Positions 32,490-42,988 of a stretch of DNA of 64,000 nucleotides are shown in pieces. The notes below the pieces were generated by a model. The model saw only the letters and a program-made list of their open reading frames with translations. It ran no database searches and had not been told where the DNA came from. The position numbers were made by a program, and so were the translations under genes. The stretch is from assembly GCF_009727055.1 (NCBI RefSeq), contig NC_052356.1, positions 2,322,925-2,386,924 on the forward strand, given 5' to 3'. The stretch comes from Benincasa hispida. Taxonomy: Eukaryota > Streptophyta > Magnoliopsida > Cucurbitales > Cucurbitaceae. The first letter of the stretch is position 1, and every line of letters begins with the position of its first letter.

Positions 32490-33665
32490 AAAACTTGATG
32501 CGTTGTAAATGTGATGTGATTATGATATGAGTTGTGGTGATATATTATACGTTGCACATGCATGTTTTCCTAATAAGATCCAAGTATAAATCACACTAGG
32601 TTTCCTGGTAAGTCCAGGGTCGAACGCAGGGACTACTGAGTTACTATGCGATAGTAAATTTGATTCCTTTGCGGTGGCAAAAACAAATGAGTTGGATAGT
32701 GTTTTGTTTAAGTATATTTCCTATGCGACGGATTTGAGTAAAGAGTTGATGAAATCGAGAATTACAATGAGTATGCGATGAAGGGGTGGAGAAGGGATTT
32801 GGCAAACACTTCCTAAGATTGCATTCAAGTTATGAGATCATGCTATAAACACACAACAACATGTTATCTCTCAATGCAAATGATATAGTTCCTATTTCTA
32901 GGACGCATGCGATGTATATGATAATGTTGATAGGACTTATGTTTAAGCTTCTATTCTTGTCTACGCGATAATGAATGATGCATACATACACAAGATGACC
33001 ACATACTATCATATCCTATTTCTAAGGTATATGCGATGTATAATAGCAAACAGAACTTATGTCTAAGTTTCTATCTCTTGCTTATACGGCTCTAATCTGA
33101 CTCTCTCAAGCTTAGATTCTAATCTAACTCTCTCAAGTGTAAATTCTTTCTTTAGACTACTCTCTCAAGTATCTCTAAAGGGTGAATGATGCATACATAA
33201 GACAAGATGATTGCATAAAGTATAAATCTTTGGTCATGCTAACTAAGTACTTCTTAACCCATTTGGTAATTTAGCTACTCATGCGAAGTATGGAGAGATT
33301 GAAAATAAGTTGAAATGTGATTTCCATTGTTTATAAATTAAATGCAGAATACAGAATAACAATAGAATGTAGAGATAAGAAGCCCGGTAGCAATGTCTTG
33401 CTTTCCATGGCCTTTTACACTGTCATTTCACTCCAACTCTGCCCAGAAGAATATCCTTGGTTTCGCAAGTGTTGGCCCTCTCTTCCTTTTGTAGCGCTTC
33501 TCGGAAATCTTTCGAGTTGTCTAGGAATGATCTCTTGGAGTCTTCTTTGCTTCGCTCATCTCCGTCTTCTAAGTATAAGAATAACTATGAACAGACCAAT
33601 GACTATCTACTTTGTATATGATTTAACTTCAATATGGTGAACTCCTTTAACAATGGTGGCCTTCG

Positions 33666-33675
33666 GTATTTATAG
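33666..33675 (-). promoter_or_regulatory. LTR TATA box (A3, 5' LTR)
   Basis: Minus strand CTATAAATAC about 630 bp into the LTR. Confidence 0.5.
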
Positions 33676-33900
33676 AACTCAAGGTGAAAGAGCTTTTCTC
33701 TCTAATGATTGCAATGATGGGCGGTCATTAAATCTCCTACTATGATGCGCCGATTAATAGTCACCGAAAGTGGAGTGTACATGCTACAGTGTGACGTTAA
33801 CGGCTTGTCGACTAAATTTGGATTCGACCGTCATCAGCTTTCCATCCCATCATGATTTATTATGTTATCACCTTGATGTGTAGTCTTTATGCGGCCACCT

Positions 33901-34139
33901 TCTCGAGCAACTTCTTGTGAACACATACAATCGCATGACTTTGCGATCGCAATCTTTCAATGCGCGCGGACGCCTAATTCCTTAGATAGCAATTTAACTT
34001 GCACTAATGCTTTTTTCTTTCTCGAGCAACTTCTTGCAAACGCATACGATTGCATTACTTTGCGATCACAATCTTTCAATGCGCGCGGACGCCTAATTCC
34101 TTGGATCGCAATTTAACTTGCGCCAAATCATTTTTCCTG
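33901..34139. repeat. 119-bp tandem duplication in A3 5' LTR
   Basis: Two copies (33901-34019 and 34020-34139) begin TCTCGAGCAACTTCTTG and contain TTTGCGATC(G/A)CAATCTTTCA and GCGCGCGGACGCCTAATTCC. The matching 3' LTR region (about 25483-25595) has one copy. The two copies already differ at several bases. Confidence 0.8.
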
Positions 34140-34300
34140 CACAAAATGAGTAAATTAGCTACTTTTATGCGATGGGCGTATGCGATCACAATTTTCTCAG
34201 TTTAGCGCTTTTGGACATGATTTTATATATTTTTACCGCCACATTTCATCATTGTTTTACTTATTTGGGCCATAATAACGTGCATTTCTATCCGTTATCA

Positions 34301-35462
34301 ACAGTGAGTGACAAGTTTTGATAAATGTTTTCTAATGATCAATTTTGCATTTGATTTTCAATGGATAATCAATCCAACATGCAGTTTTAAAACCACGAGT
34401 TCTATGATGCATGCTCTACTCATTTGTTGGACACATGACCCATGTTTTCAAATAAATGAAATTTCATATGTGAGTTTAGCATGTGATTTCAATAAGTTTA
34501 TGCCTGTTATTTATACTTAATATTTACAAGGCACTATACAATGACATGAAATTTTTGAGGTATGGTTAACTCACATGAGTATTCTGTTATTACATTTGTA
34601 ATATGTTATAAATGATTAAATGCCTTGTATAAACCTTACTCCAATGTCGGTACCGAAAGCATGGTAAGATACTCAAATTTCAGTTACACTAGGGATCCTT
34701 GACATCGAAGGTATGGTAAGGTGGTCAGGACTCAATCTAGCTCTACGTATACATATGACTCATATTATCGACGTTGATGAGATCGAGCAAAAGGCCTCTC
34801 TTTCAACTATGGTTATTAGGGATTGAACAAAAGGCCTCTCCCATATGTTCAGATAGAGGAGTAGATATGCGTTACAGGAATAATAATGAGCTTCAATTCA
34901 GGGTTTAACATATGATATGCTTTTGTTTTTCCAGTTTTAATTCTAAACCCTGAAAGTGATTATGTAAATGTTTTATGAGAAGCCATGTCTATGTTATTTA
35001 TGTTAAAGTGTGTTTTATTTTCAATAGTCACTCACTGGGCATTTTAGGCTCATTCTTTTAAATGTTTTCTCTCCGTAACGGTCGACGTTTTGAAGCCTAG
35101 CAGATCTTCCAGTCAGTCACTATCAGAATTCTCCAGTCGTGTTGTAAACCCTAATTTTGTCTGTACACATATTGGGAGGGTAGAGTTTTGGAGTAAAATA
35201 TGGTAAATTTAAATGTTTGTTATTTGGATGAATGTAATATAATGGATGTTAATTTTATGAATGGTAGCACATGTGTAGTTAAGTGATAGACGAGAGTATG
35301 TATGTAATTATCATAATATTTTTAACTGCTATCAGGTCAACAGGTACTAGGGATACAGGTTCATTAGTATAGGTTGGACAGTAGTTGCCATAAGAGAGTT
35401 GTCAACTGACTGTCTTCACATCACTTCACAGATTAAGAGGGTAATTTGGGAGGGGTGTGACA
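34301..35462 (+). repeat. Gypsy LTR fragment ending GGGTGTGACA
   Basis: Noncoding sequence with LTR-like composition that ends GGGAGGGGTGTGACA at 35462, the reverse complement of the common TGTCACACCCCTCCC Gypsy terminus. A CACTCACTGGGCATTTTAG region near 35025-35050 is typical of such LTRs. The other end is missing because A3 abuts at 34300. No internal domains adjoin. Family and orientation are inferred from the terminus only. Confidence 0.5.
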
Positions 35463-37094
35463 TAAATAGCTCAACTTAAATAGATATTAAAGCTTGCATA
35501 TTTATCGAGCAACTCCATCTTTCCATCTTTTTCTACTTTTCATATTTATCAATGAACTTCATCTTCCCCATATTCTACTTTTCACATTTATCGAGTAACT
35601 TCATATTTCACTCTTAATCTGCTTTTCACATTTATCGAAGAATTTTATCTTACAACTATACATCCTAAACACAAACTTACCAACTCCAACGTATTAATTC
35701 TAAACTTATTAACTCCACTCAATGGGCTAAACCAATCGGTAGTTTAAACTTTTCTGCGTTTTGTGTTCTCTTATGTACGAAAAACGAAAAAGAAAGATAA
35801 ACCATGATTATATAAACAACAAACTTGTAATACTTGAAAATAAAATAAAACATTTTTATGTTAAGAAGATTATATCCCACCATATAAATTTTCATATTAT
35901 AAATATTTTGAATTCTTTAAAAATAGAAAATTTATTTTGAAAGTCAGTTAAATAAAAATTTATAAATTAATTAATTAAAATTAAAAACCCATAACTTTTG
36001 CCTGTTGAGAATGGTGAGATGATACTTGGTTGGATTCTGTAAAGGAAAAACATTTGGAGTGGTTGGATATGGAGGTTAAGGGTTAGGTAAGATGTGAATC
36101 TAGGAATTGAAATGTTTACTTTTTAAGAGATCTATAATCATAATTCATGAGTCCCCATTTTTATCCTTTTCCTTTTTAGCCTTTAGTTTTCCTTTTTCTT
36201 TATTTTCCTTCTTTTTAAACCAAGTTTACTTAGGTTATTTTATATGATTAAAAAAGCAAATATTGTTTGATATAATTGATTTAATAATAATTAATTTTTA
36301 AACAGTTTACTATTCATGGAACAATAAATATTGAGGATATTTAACAAAAGACATTAGTTGTTTGAGATTGTGAGGCCATAATTAGCTTCCCATTGAACAG
36401 TATAACCTACTATGCATGTTTTATCAAACTAATCCTTTAAAATATTTAAAATATTTCCTAAAAATCTACCTGGTATATTAAAAAAAAGGAATTAGAAAAA
36501 ATCTTAGTGATTTATCCGTTGTATAAATACATCATTATAACTTAACATAAATAAGTTCATCTTTTCCTTTAAAAGCTCGTCCTCTTGTTTTTTAAAAACT
36601 AACTTAAAGCATCAAAATATATGTGACAAACACTACACTGATATTTTAATATTTATCTTTTACCCGTCACTTCATCCTATCATGGATATAAATATATAAT
36701 CATTATTTCAATTAGCTTAATACATATTTTAGAGCCTAATACATTACTTTGGAATGATTACATTATAAATTTTAATAATTAATAATTATAACACTGTTGT
36801 CAGAATCTCATGTTCTTTACACTGAATTTATTAACATTTGAAAAATAACAGAATAAGAAACTAACGCCCCCGTTGATTAACTATTTCGTTCCTCAAAATT
36901 AAACAATATTTGAGTTTTTTTTTTTTTTTGTTATATATTTTCTAAAAATCATTTTCAAAATTTGAATATATATTGAGAGAGTTTTACAATTTCAATGTTT
37001 GTTTCCGAAAAATGAATAAAAAAATCCAATACTTTTTTAATAAAAGTGAAAATCATAGTAAAAAAAATTATTTTTAAATATAAGAAGATGAACT
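35463..37094. other. AT-rich intergenic sequence, no gene seen
   Basis: I see no ORF of note, no repeats shared with the retrotransposon block and no RNA gene. It marks the start of the gene island. A possible remnant of the TTTGGTAACCATTT-type MITE family (CCGTTGATTAACTATTTCG) lies near 36870-37040. Confidence 0.5.
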
Positions 37095-37216
37095 AAAATA
37101 TTTACAAATATAACAAAATTTCAATATTTATCTTTAATAGACTGCGATAGATTACTATCTTATCTATCTGTGTAGATAAATTGTGGTATTTTGTTATTAT
37201 TTGTAAATATTTATAA
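37095..37216. mobile_element. Short palindromic MITE-like element
   Basis: The ends AAATATTTACAAATATAACA and TGTTATTATTTGTAAATATT are inverted repeats around a core with GATAGA/TCTATC motifs. It is similar to 39008-39144. Elements of this type are abundant in cucurbit genomes as I know them. No transposase is present. Confidence 0.55.
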
Positions 37217-37460
37217 AGGATAAAGTTTAAAAGAGATCGTTGTCAATCAAGAAATATGATTAGCACTAACTGATAATTAAGTTGTATAGAATGACCTAAT
37301 TCTCTATAATGTTAGTTTAAATTATAATGATAGCAATTATAAGCCCAAAAACAATAAAGGGTTGCTCAATCCCTTAGAAGGAAAAAGAAATAATAATAAT
37401 AACAACAATAGTAATTCATAAATAAAATAATAAAAAGATTTTATTTCCCGACAAAACAAG

Positions 37461-37964
37461 GTGGAGGTCCATTATCTTAAAGAAAATTTTAGTAATTTTT
37501 TTTCCTCACCTTTTTTGGTATTGGTCAAGCCTAACTCTCTCATATTCACATTTCTCAATCTCTCTCTAAATTGTGTGGAAGGGATAATGATAGTCTTTTG
37601 TGTTTGCCTTTGGCAAAAGGTTCTTTGTGAAATTTGCTTTTACACAACTAGGAGAAAAAACAAACCACTTTGGTTTTTAGATTCAATTCATTCTAATGAT
37701 TTGGTGAGAAGAATTCAACTACATACTAAGGATATATATAATCAACTTTCAAATATTAATGTCTTAGATGTTATGGCAAATCATGATTCATCTAAAGACA
37801 TATATATCAACGGTGAGATTCAAATCCTTCACGTTCTAAAAAAAAAAATTAGTACTATGGAAATAATACACATATTTTTTTTTTTTGTTGTTCACACAAA
37901 TATTTTGGAAAATACCAATTTACACAATTTTAAACTTCGAAGATTGTCTCAATTTCAATCTTGA
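37461..37964 (+). CDS. Uncertain 167-aa open frame, unrecognised
   Basis: An open frame in AT-rich DNA starting MEVHYLKENF and ending LRRLSQFQS. I recognise no domain. Residues ~20-65 are hydrophobic, and the second half is polar (LVRRIQLHTKDIYNQL) with homopolymer-encoded runs such as FFFFF and KKK. It lies between two MITE-like elements and about 2.5 kb downstream of the WIP gene. It could be chance, a pseudogene piece or an exon fragment, and I lean towards non-genic. Confidence 0.12.
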   Translation: MEVHYLKENFSNFFSSPFLVLVKPNSLIFTFLNLSLNCVEGIMIVFCVCLWQKVLCEICFYTTRRKNKPLWFLDSIHSNDLVRRIQLHTKDIYNQLSNINVLDVMANHDSSKDIYINGEIQILHVLKKKISTMEIIHIFFFFVVHTNILENTNLHNFKLRRLSQFQS

Positions 37965-38274
37965 ACTAGTAATTGTATAAATTTGAACATTAAACTTTCG
38001 TAACTGTATTAATTTGCATCTTCTATTACATTCTAATTAAATAAACATGTTGTGAGATTTATTGTTATTATTTTTTTTATCAATTTTATTTTTAAACTTT
38101 TATAAGTGAATCAATTTAAACACTTATTTAAGATTTATATACATCAATTCTAATTGTCAATTTTATTAATTCAACATTGATGACGCCTAAAAAGTGTAAG
38201 GATTGGATGCATGGATGATTTTCGAATGTGTAATCTTAATCAGTATTCTAAATTTATTCACTTGTAACTATTTA

Positions 38275-38553
38275 AGACCTCGTTTGGTAACCATTTTGTT
38301 TTTGAAAATTAAACCTATAAACACTAATTCCACATCCAAATTTCTTACATATTTATCTACTTTTGATTTAAAAAACAAGGCCAAATTTTGAAAACTAAAA
38401 AGACTAGTAAGTTATTTTTGTTTTTAGAATTTCGCTAAGAATTCAATCATTATAATTAAGAAAAATGCAAATCAATATAAGAAATTGGGAGGAAATAGAC
38501 TTAATTTTTAAAAATCGAAAACAAAAAACGAAATGGTTATCAAAACAGGCCTA
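38275..38553. mobile_element. MITE with TTTGGTAACCATTT ends
   Basis: Left end CCTCGTTTGGTAACCATTTT and right end AAATGGTTATCAAAACAGGC form ~18-bp terminal inverted repeats, with TAA-like bases outside. The inner sequence (TTTTGAAAATTAAACCTATA) is shared with 41020-41410 and 41910-42158. It is noncoding and non-autonomous. Confidence 0.7.
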
Positions 38554-39007
38554 AAAATTTAACTAAAGATTCACACGATAATGTTCGAACTTAGTAGGAA
38601 GGAGCTGGGGTGTTTAATCAATACACTTATGAATTCTTAGTTGATAGTTGAAATTGAAAATTTTCGTAAATATTATGTTAATGTTAGTGTATATATATTG
38701 TTTTGTAACCTTAAAATGTTGGATTTGTGTGAAGATAAAATGATTAGTTTTTACGCGCTGAATAAATGACTTATGATTCTTCAATCAAGCCGGTGATTTC
38801 TGTTGGTGGGGTGATTTGGTGAAAGCCTCCAAGTTGGACTCTCTTTTTTTACTTTCCCATCATGCTGTTGACCATACTAATATATGTATTACTAACCTCT
38901 AAAATTTACAGAAATTTCCTAAATAAAATGCTTAATTTAATCCTGTTTTAATTTCTAGTATTTGTACATTCATTTACGTGTTGTTTTTAAATATAGAAAA
39001 ATGAATC

Positions 39008-39144
39008 AAAATATTTATAAAACATAGTAAAATTTTAGAACTATCAATAATAGACGCTGATAGATACTAATAGACTTCTATCAGTGTCTATCAACGTCTA
39101 TCATTCATAGTTTCGAAATTTTGTTATATTTTGTAAATATTTTC
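39008..39144. mobile_element. Palindromic MITE-like element with TCTATCA core
   Basis: The outer arms AAAATATTTATAAAACATAG and TATATTTTGTAAATATTTTC are inverted. The centre repeats CTGATAGA, TCTATCAGTGTCTATCAACG and TCTATC, so it can fold back on itself. Confidence 0.6.
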
Positions 39145-39330
39145 AGCAGTTTTACCATTTAAAATAATTTTTCTTTATTTATTTTTTATTTTGTTATTAT
39201 TCTTTACATCATTCCTTATCTAGCCAAATGTGGGACTTTGGTTATTCCCAACTATATGAAATTTTATAATTAAGGTATTCTAGTGAAGACAAGAAATGAA
39301 AAAAAAAAAAATCTTTTTAACTAAAGAGAT

Positions 39331-39545
39331 TGTTGCAAATATAGCAATCATGCCTAAATTATTTCCAAAGTATAGTACAATGTAAAAAAGTTTGCAGATA
39401 TAGTAAAATTTAAATTTTGCATTCGAAATCTATCAGTGATAGACCATATCACTAGTACAAAGGTCTATCAATAATAAATCATATCACTCAATTTTGCTAT
39501 AACTATAATTATTTAAAAATGTTGCTATACGCTCAATTATTATCC
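39331..39545. mobile_element. MITE-like element related to the TCTATCA family
   Basis: Contains TCTATCAGTGATAGACC near 39430 and a second TCTATCAATAATAAATC, between arms reading TTGCAAATATAGCAA and TTTTGCTATAACTATAA. Ends are less clear than in the other two copies. Confidence 0.5.
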
Positions 39546-40420
39546 CTAAAAATGTTATCCAATGCAATTATTTTTAGTTTCGGAACGTGGTAAGCTTTTG
39601 TCGCTCAATTATATTCGTGTACTAATTAGTTTGTACTGAAAATGATTATTTTTTGAGGTAGCCAAAACTCACAAGTAGCTTTCAATCTCTCTCTCTATAT
39701 ATATTGGCCACTAAAATCTTCATCATCACATATAAAAGTTTAATCTACATTCTACAGCATGACATCAAAATAGAAATAATCTTTCTCAATTTAAACAAGA
39801 ACACAAAGAAAGGAAGATCTGATCGCAATGCAATAATATCAAATAGATTTACATGCTTCCCACAAAATTTGCAGAGATATCAATAATAAAGTTCAACACA
39901 CCATCGATTCAAAAAAGCATATAATGTAAATGATTATACCTTAAAATTTTCATAAAGTTCGTTAAAAGAGGAGGGAAATTAGAAAGACAGAGAGAGAGTC
40001 TTTCGATCTTCATATATGAAAGATTACCAGTTTACGATAAGCAATGAAGCTGACAAATTTCCTCCATGAAAGAGAGACAATAAAATCTAACACCAATCTC
40101 ACAAAAGAAGAAAATTCATCTACTTCATCACCTCTGGCAATCCCATCTTATTAGAAAACCCTAAATCTTCAAAGAAAGGGAGAAAGAAAAAGATAATATA
40201 TCACAGTGCTCCGTAGCAAATCGTTCCCTCTTGAGCTTCTCAGAAAAACTATTCAATGTGATTGTCACAATGTAGTTGTACCGTTGTCAACCACATTGTT
40301 CAGATCTCCCAAATAATTTCTCCTCGCACGACCCATCGGTCGGAGAATGTTTTGTTACCGAGCACGAGATAATTAAGATGTTGCATGAGATCGATACGAC
40401 AGAAACCCTAGTAACATAAT
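39546..40420 (-). other. Downstream flank of the WIP gene
   Basis: No other gene seen. A (CT)n/(AT)n run lies near 39688-39705. The stretch next to the stop codon (40250-40420) is less AT-rich and probably includes the 3' UTR, but no confident polyadenylation signal was found. No large transposon ORF lies within 1.5 kb downstream of the WIP stop. Confidence 0.4.
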
Positions 40421-42906
40421 TCAAGAGAAGTGATCTTCTTGATCAGATCCAGTGAGGCATTCATCATGATCAAGAGGGGAGCAAGGGGAGTGGCCTTTAC
40501 CAAAGGATCTGATGTGGTCTTTGAGAGATCTTTTGTGTTTGAAATCTGAGCCACAAGTGCAATACCAAAGCTTACCACAATTTTTTTCATGGGTTCTCCA
40601 ATCTCCTTTAACAGCCAAAGTTTTGCCACATTTTCTACACATAAATGGCTTAGAACCATGCTTTCTTTTGTAATGAGTTTGAAGGGTTCTGAAGTCCTTC
40701 AATGGCTTGGCTCTTGGATGGTTAATGTTGTTCTTGCAGCCTTGAGCACAGCAATAACATGGAAGCCTTAGCATTGCTGCTGGCTGTGTTCCTCTAAGAG
40801 ATTCTGGCCCTTTTCTGTACTCAGATCCATGCCCCCACATGTGCATCTACAAACATCATATATATATATATATATGGAGCTAAGAGAGTTTTTCGAAAAC
40901 ATAAAAGTTACGTTACGAATATGGGATGGAGATTTGAACCTACAAATTCATAATAAAAGTCGGAATGTTTCAACTAGTGATAAGGTCGATTTTGGAGTAT
41001 TGAACATGAAAATTTTTAGACTCTATCGGATAACTATTTAGTTTTGAAAATTAAGCTTATAAACGTACTACTTCAAACCATAAGTTTTATGTTTTACTAT
41101 CTATTTTTTTTATTAATTTTTCTAGTTTTCAAAAACTTATTTTTGTTTTTAAAAATTAACTAAAAATTCGAATGTTTAGATATGAAATTATGAGGATCGT
41201 GAACAAAAAATTGTGAGAGGAAACAAATAAAATCTTCCATAAACCAAATAAGTACTAAAAAAATTGTTTTAAGAACAACTTTTGGTTCTTAGAATTTGAT
41301 CAAGAATACAAATAGTTCTGTAACATAGATAAAAATTAAAATAGTAAAATTGGGAGAAAACGAACATGACTTTCAAGAAAAAGATAAATTTTGTAATCAA
41401 ATAGAGCCTTAATTAGTAAATTTGATTTAATTAACTTTTTCAATAATGAGAATTTTAAGAAAGTAGATTTTTCTCCTGTGTCCTCACGAGAAAGCTTTGT
41501 TTTTAGCAACCTTAACGGGTCCCCTTGGTTGCAAAGTCATAAAGAGAGACAAAAAGAGAGATTAGCTTAGCATAATTATCAAATAACCAAAACTCTTCGA
41601 TCATAGAACTGCATTTGGAAACGCCATAAAAATAAAATGTTTTTGGAATAACATTTTTTTTAACAGATTACTTTATTTTTCGGTGTACCAAAAAGAGCAA
41701 ACCAAACTCTAATAAATAAGAAAGTACATCGAAAAACAGAAACGAGTTAAGTTCGTCCCCGACGCCTAATATCTCGATCACCGACTTCCCCTTCCAAATG
41801 TTTTTGAAAGAACATTTCAGTATTCTAAAATAATAATATTATCTTTATTTTTAACAAAGGGAAGTAACTTGGAAATACACTTAAGCAAATAACATTGCAA
41901 TTATTATAGACTCCATTTGGTAACCATTTGGAGTTTTTAATTTTTTGTTTTTGAAAATTAATCCTATAAACAATACTTCCATCGCTATTATATTTATAGT
42001 TATCTACGTTGGATGAGTATTTTCCAATTCAAAGCCATATTTTTTAAGGGAAATTGGCTAATAAATCTAATGTCACAATAGAAGACTTGAAAATCATGAG
42101 TAAAAATAATAAGAAAACAAACACAATTTTGAAAATCGAATGGTTACTAAAAGAGACCTGGGTTAAGGACTCAAACTTATTCTCAATTAACTTTTAACTT
42201 TTTAGGATATGAATTTGAACTAGAAATTACTAGTAGGTCCTAATCAAGTGTTTTAATTTGTAATCAGCCAAAATAAAAGATAACTACAAGGTTTAAAGAA
42301 AATTGATATTATTTTTACCTGCATGTTATTGTATCTATTAAATGACTTGTTGCAGATGGAGCAAGCAAATTGCATAGGACCAACAAGGATCTGAGCTTGT
42401 GTTGGGATCCAAAACCTTCCTTGAGCGTTAAAATTAGAGAAGCTTTTCTGCAAGCTGTTAATTTCTTCTTTCTTTACACAAACATTCAATTCCTTCCCAT
42501 GATCACCAAAATTAGAGACATCACCAACATTTGGAAGCCCAATGTGCAAACCCACTTCAACTTTCTCCATATCTTCATCCTCCTCTTTAATTCCCAAATA
42601 TTTCCTTTCATGATCTCGAGCTCGTGCCCCTTCTTCATCCTTCTTCGTCGAGACGTCGATCTCGGTGAACAAAGGCAGGCATCGAGATGACGAAAAAAAT
42701 TCATGTTGATCAGGAATTAACCCTGTATTAACGCATTGGATGCTCGTCGTCTGAGAGATCAAATCACGGTCGGAGGAGGACGAAGACGAAGACGAGTGTG
42801 AGATGGAGGGAGAAAAAGAAGAATTGTGTGGTTTAAGCCATTCTATGAAAGTTGGGGATTGAAGACAAAAGATATTATCTTCTGCCATGTGATTTCTCAA
42901 ACCCAT
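40421..42906 (-). CDS. WIP-family C2H2 zinc-finger transcription factor (two exons)
   Basis: Exon 1 is 42906-42319 (196 codons) and exon 2 is 40846-40421 (141 codons plus stop), giving 337 aa. The splice sites are CAG|GTAAAA and TTTGTAG|ATG, phase 0, joining NNMQ to MHMWGHG inside finger 1 as expected for the family. Residues 166-168 are the WIP signature ([10 protein letters not shown]). Finger 1 uses C182, C185, H198, H202. A second finger (C228/C233...H254, H259), a CCHC-like third (C266, C269, H282, C286) and a fourth (C292, C294...H307, H315) follow. N-terminal features are a Ser run (38-45), an acidic stretch (~107-116) and LHIGLP (120-125). WIP proteins are plant nuclear regulators of seed-coat, transmitting-tract and, in melon, flower-sex development. 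The GK(T)[16 protein letters not shown] text recalls TT1/WIP1, but I cannot assign the exact member. Residue 204-205 reads SE where SQ is usual. Met7 is an alternative start. No inactivating lesion is seen. Confidence 0.95.
40859..40875. repeat. (TA)n microsatellite next to WIP splice acceptor
   Basis: About eight TA units, 12 bp upstream of the acceptor on the minus strand, where a pyrimidine-rich tract would usually lie. Length variation is likely. Confidence 0.8.
41020..41410. mobile_element. MITE-like element in WIP intron
   Basis: Left GACTCTATCGGATAACTATT and right TTGTAATCAAATAGAGCCTT are inverted and related to the ends at 38275-38553. The inner part has TTTTGAAAATTAAGCTTATA as in the sister copies. 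It makes up about a quarter of the intron. Confidence 0.6.
41910..42158. mobile_element. Second MITE-like element in WIP intron
   Basis: Ends CATTTGGTAACCATTTGG and CGAATGGTTACTAAAAGAG are inverted repeats. The inner TTTTTGAAAATTAATCCTAT matches the family. It lies about 160 bp from the splice donor. Confidence 0.65.
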
Positions 42907-42978
42907 ATCTTCAAGGGGTTAACATAAAGCATTCATCTTGATAAGTTGAACAAAAAAGAGAGCAAAAGAAAACTTCAG

Positions 42979-42988
42979 CTTTATAAAG
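42979..42988 (-). promoter_or_regulatory. Candidate TATA box of WIP gene
   Basis: CTTTATAAAG lies about 75 bp upstream of the ATG at 42906, which would put transcription start near 42950 and leave a short 5' UTR. It is palindromic, so it reads the same on either strand. Inferred from position only. Confidence 0.4.

Larger units (their letters stand above)
24140..34300 (-). mobile_element. Athila-like Gypsy retrotransposon A3, near complete
   Basis: On the minus strand: 5' LTR (34300-32496), Asp-type PBS (32489-32471), gag (32368-30720), protease and linker, RT, RNase H, integrase (ending 27320), long 3' noncoding region (27319-25783), polypurine tract (25782-25767) and 3' LTR (25766-24140). 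The Gypsy order RT-RNase H-integrase and the gag/protease wording (NTYNLGWRNHPNFAW, ALCDLGASINLMPLS) place it near Athila. LTR starts (TGATAAC) and the 3' motifs relate it to A1/A2. Multiple stops and frameshifts plus catalytic substitutions make it non-autonomous. The 3' LTR has lost its last ~55 bp, so no target duplication can be read. Confidence 0.85.
32496..34300 (-). repeat. 5' LTR of A3 (about 1.8 kb)
   Basis: Minus strand starts TGATAACGGATAGAAATGCA at 34300 and ends GCATCA at 32496. It matches the 3' LTR at 24140-25766 with scattered differences and a ~119-bp tandem duplication (33901-34139) not present there. The TATA box is at 33666-33675. Confidence 0.8.
40847..42318 (-). other. 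WIP gene intron (1472 bp)
   Basis: Bounded by GT (minus strand from 42318) and AG (ending 40847). It holds two MITE-like elements (41020-41410 and 41910-42158) and an (AT)n run 12 bp from the acceptor. No ORF in it is convincing. Confidence 0.85.

Noticed and set aside
38985..40420. A hAT-type transposon downstream of the WIP gene, as in gynoecious melon
   Set aside because: No hAT transposase text or ~8-kb element is present; only short MITE-like repeats are seen.
40915..40950. tRNA-like 3' arm (GGTTCAAATC on the minus strand)
   Set aside because: No acceptor or anticodon stem could be matched; the wording is common in plant repeats.
40421..42906. Naming the gene CmWIP1, TT1 or another specific WIP member
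   Set aside because: Finger sequences mix TT1-like and other WIP features, and no alignment could be run.
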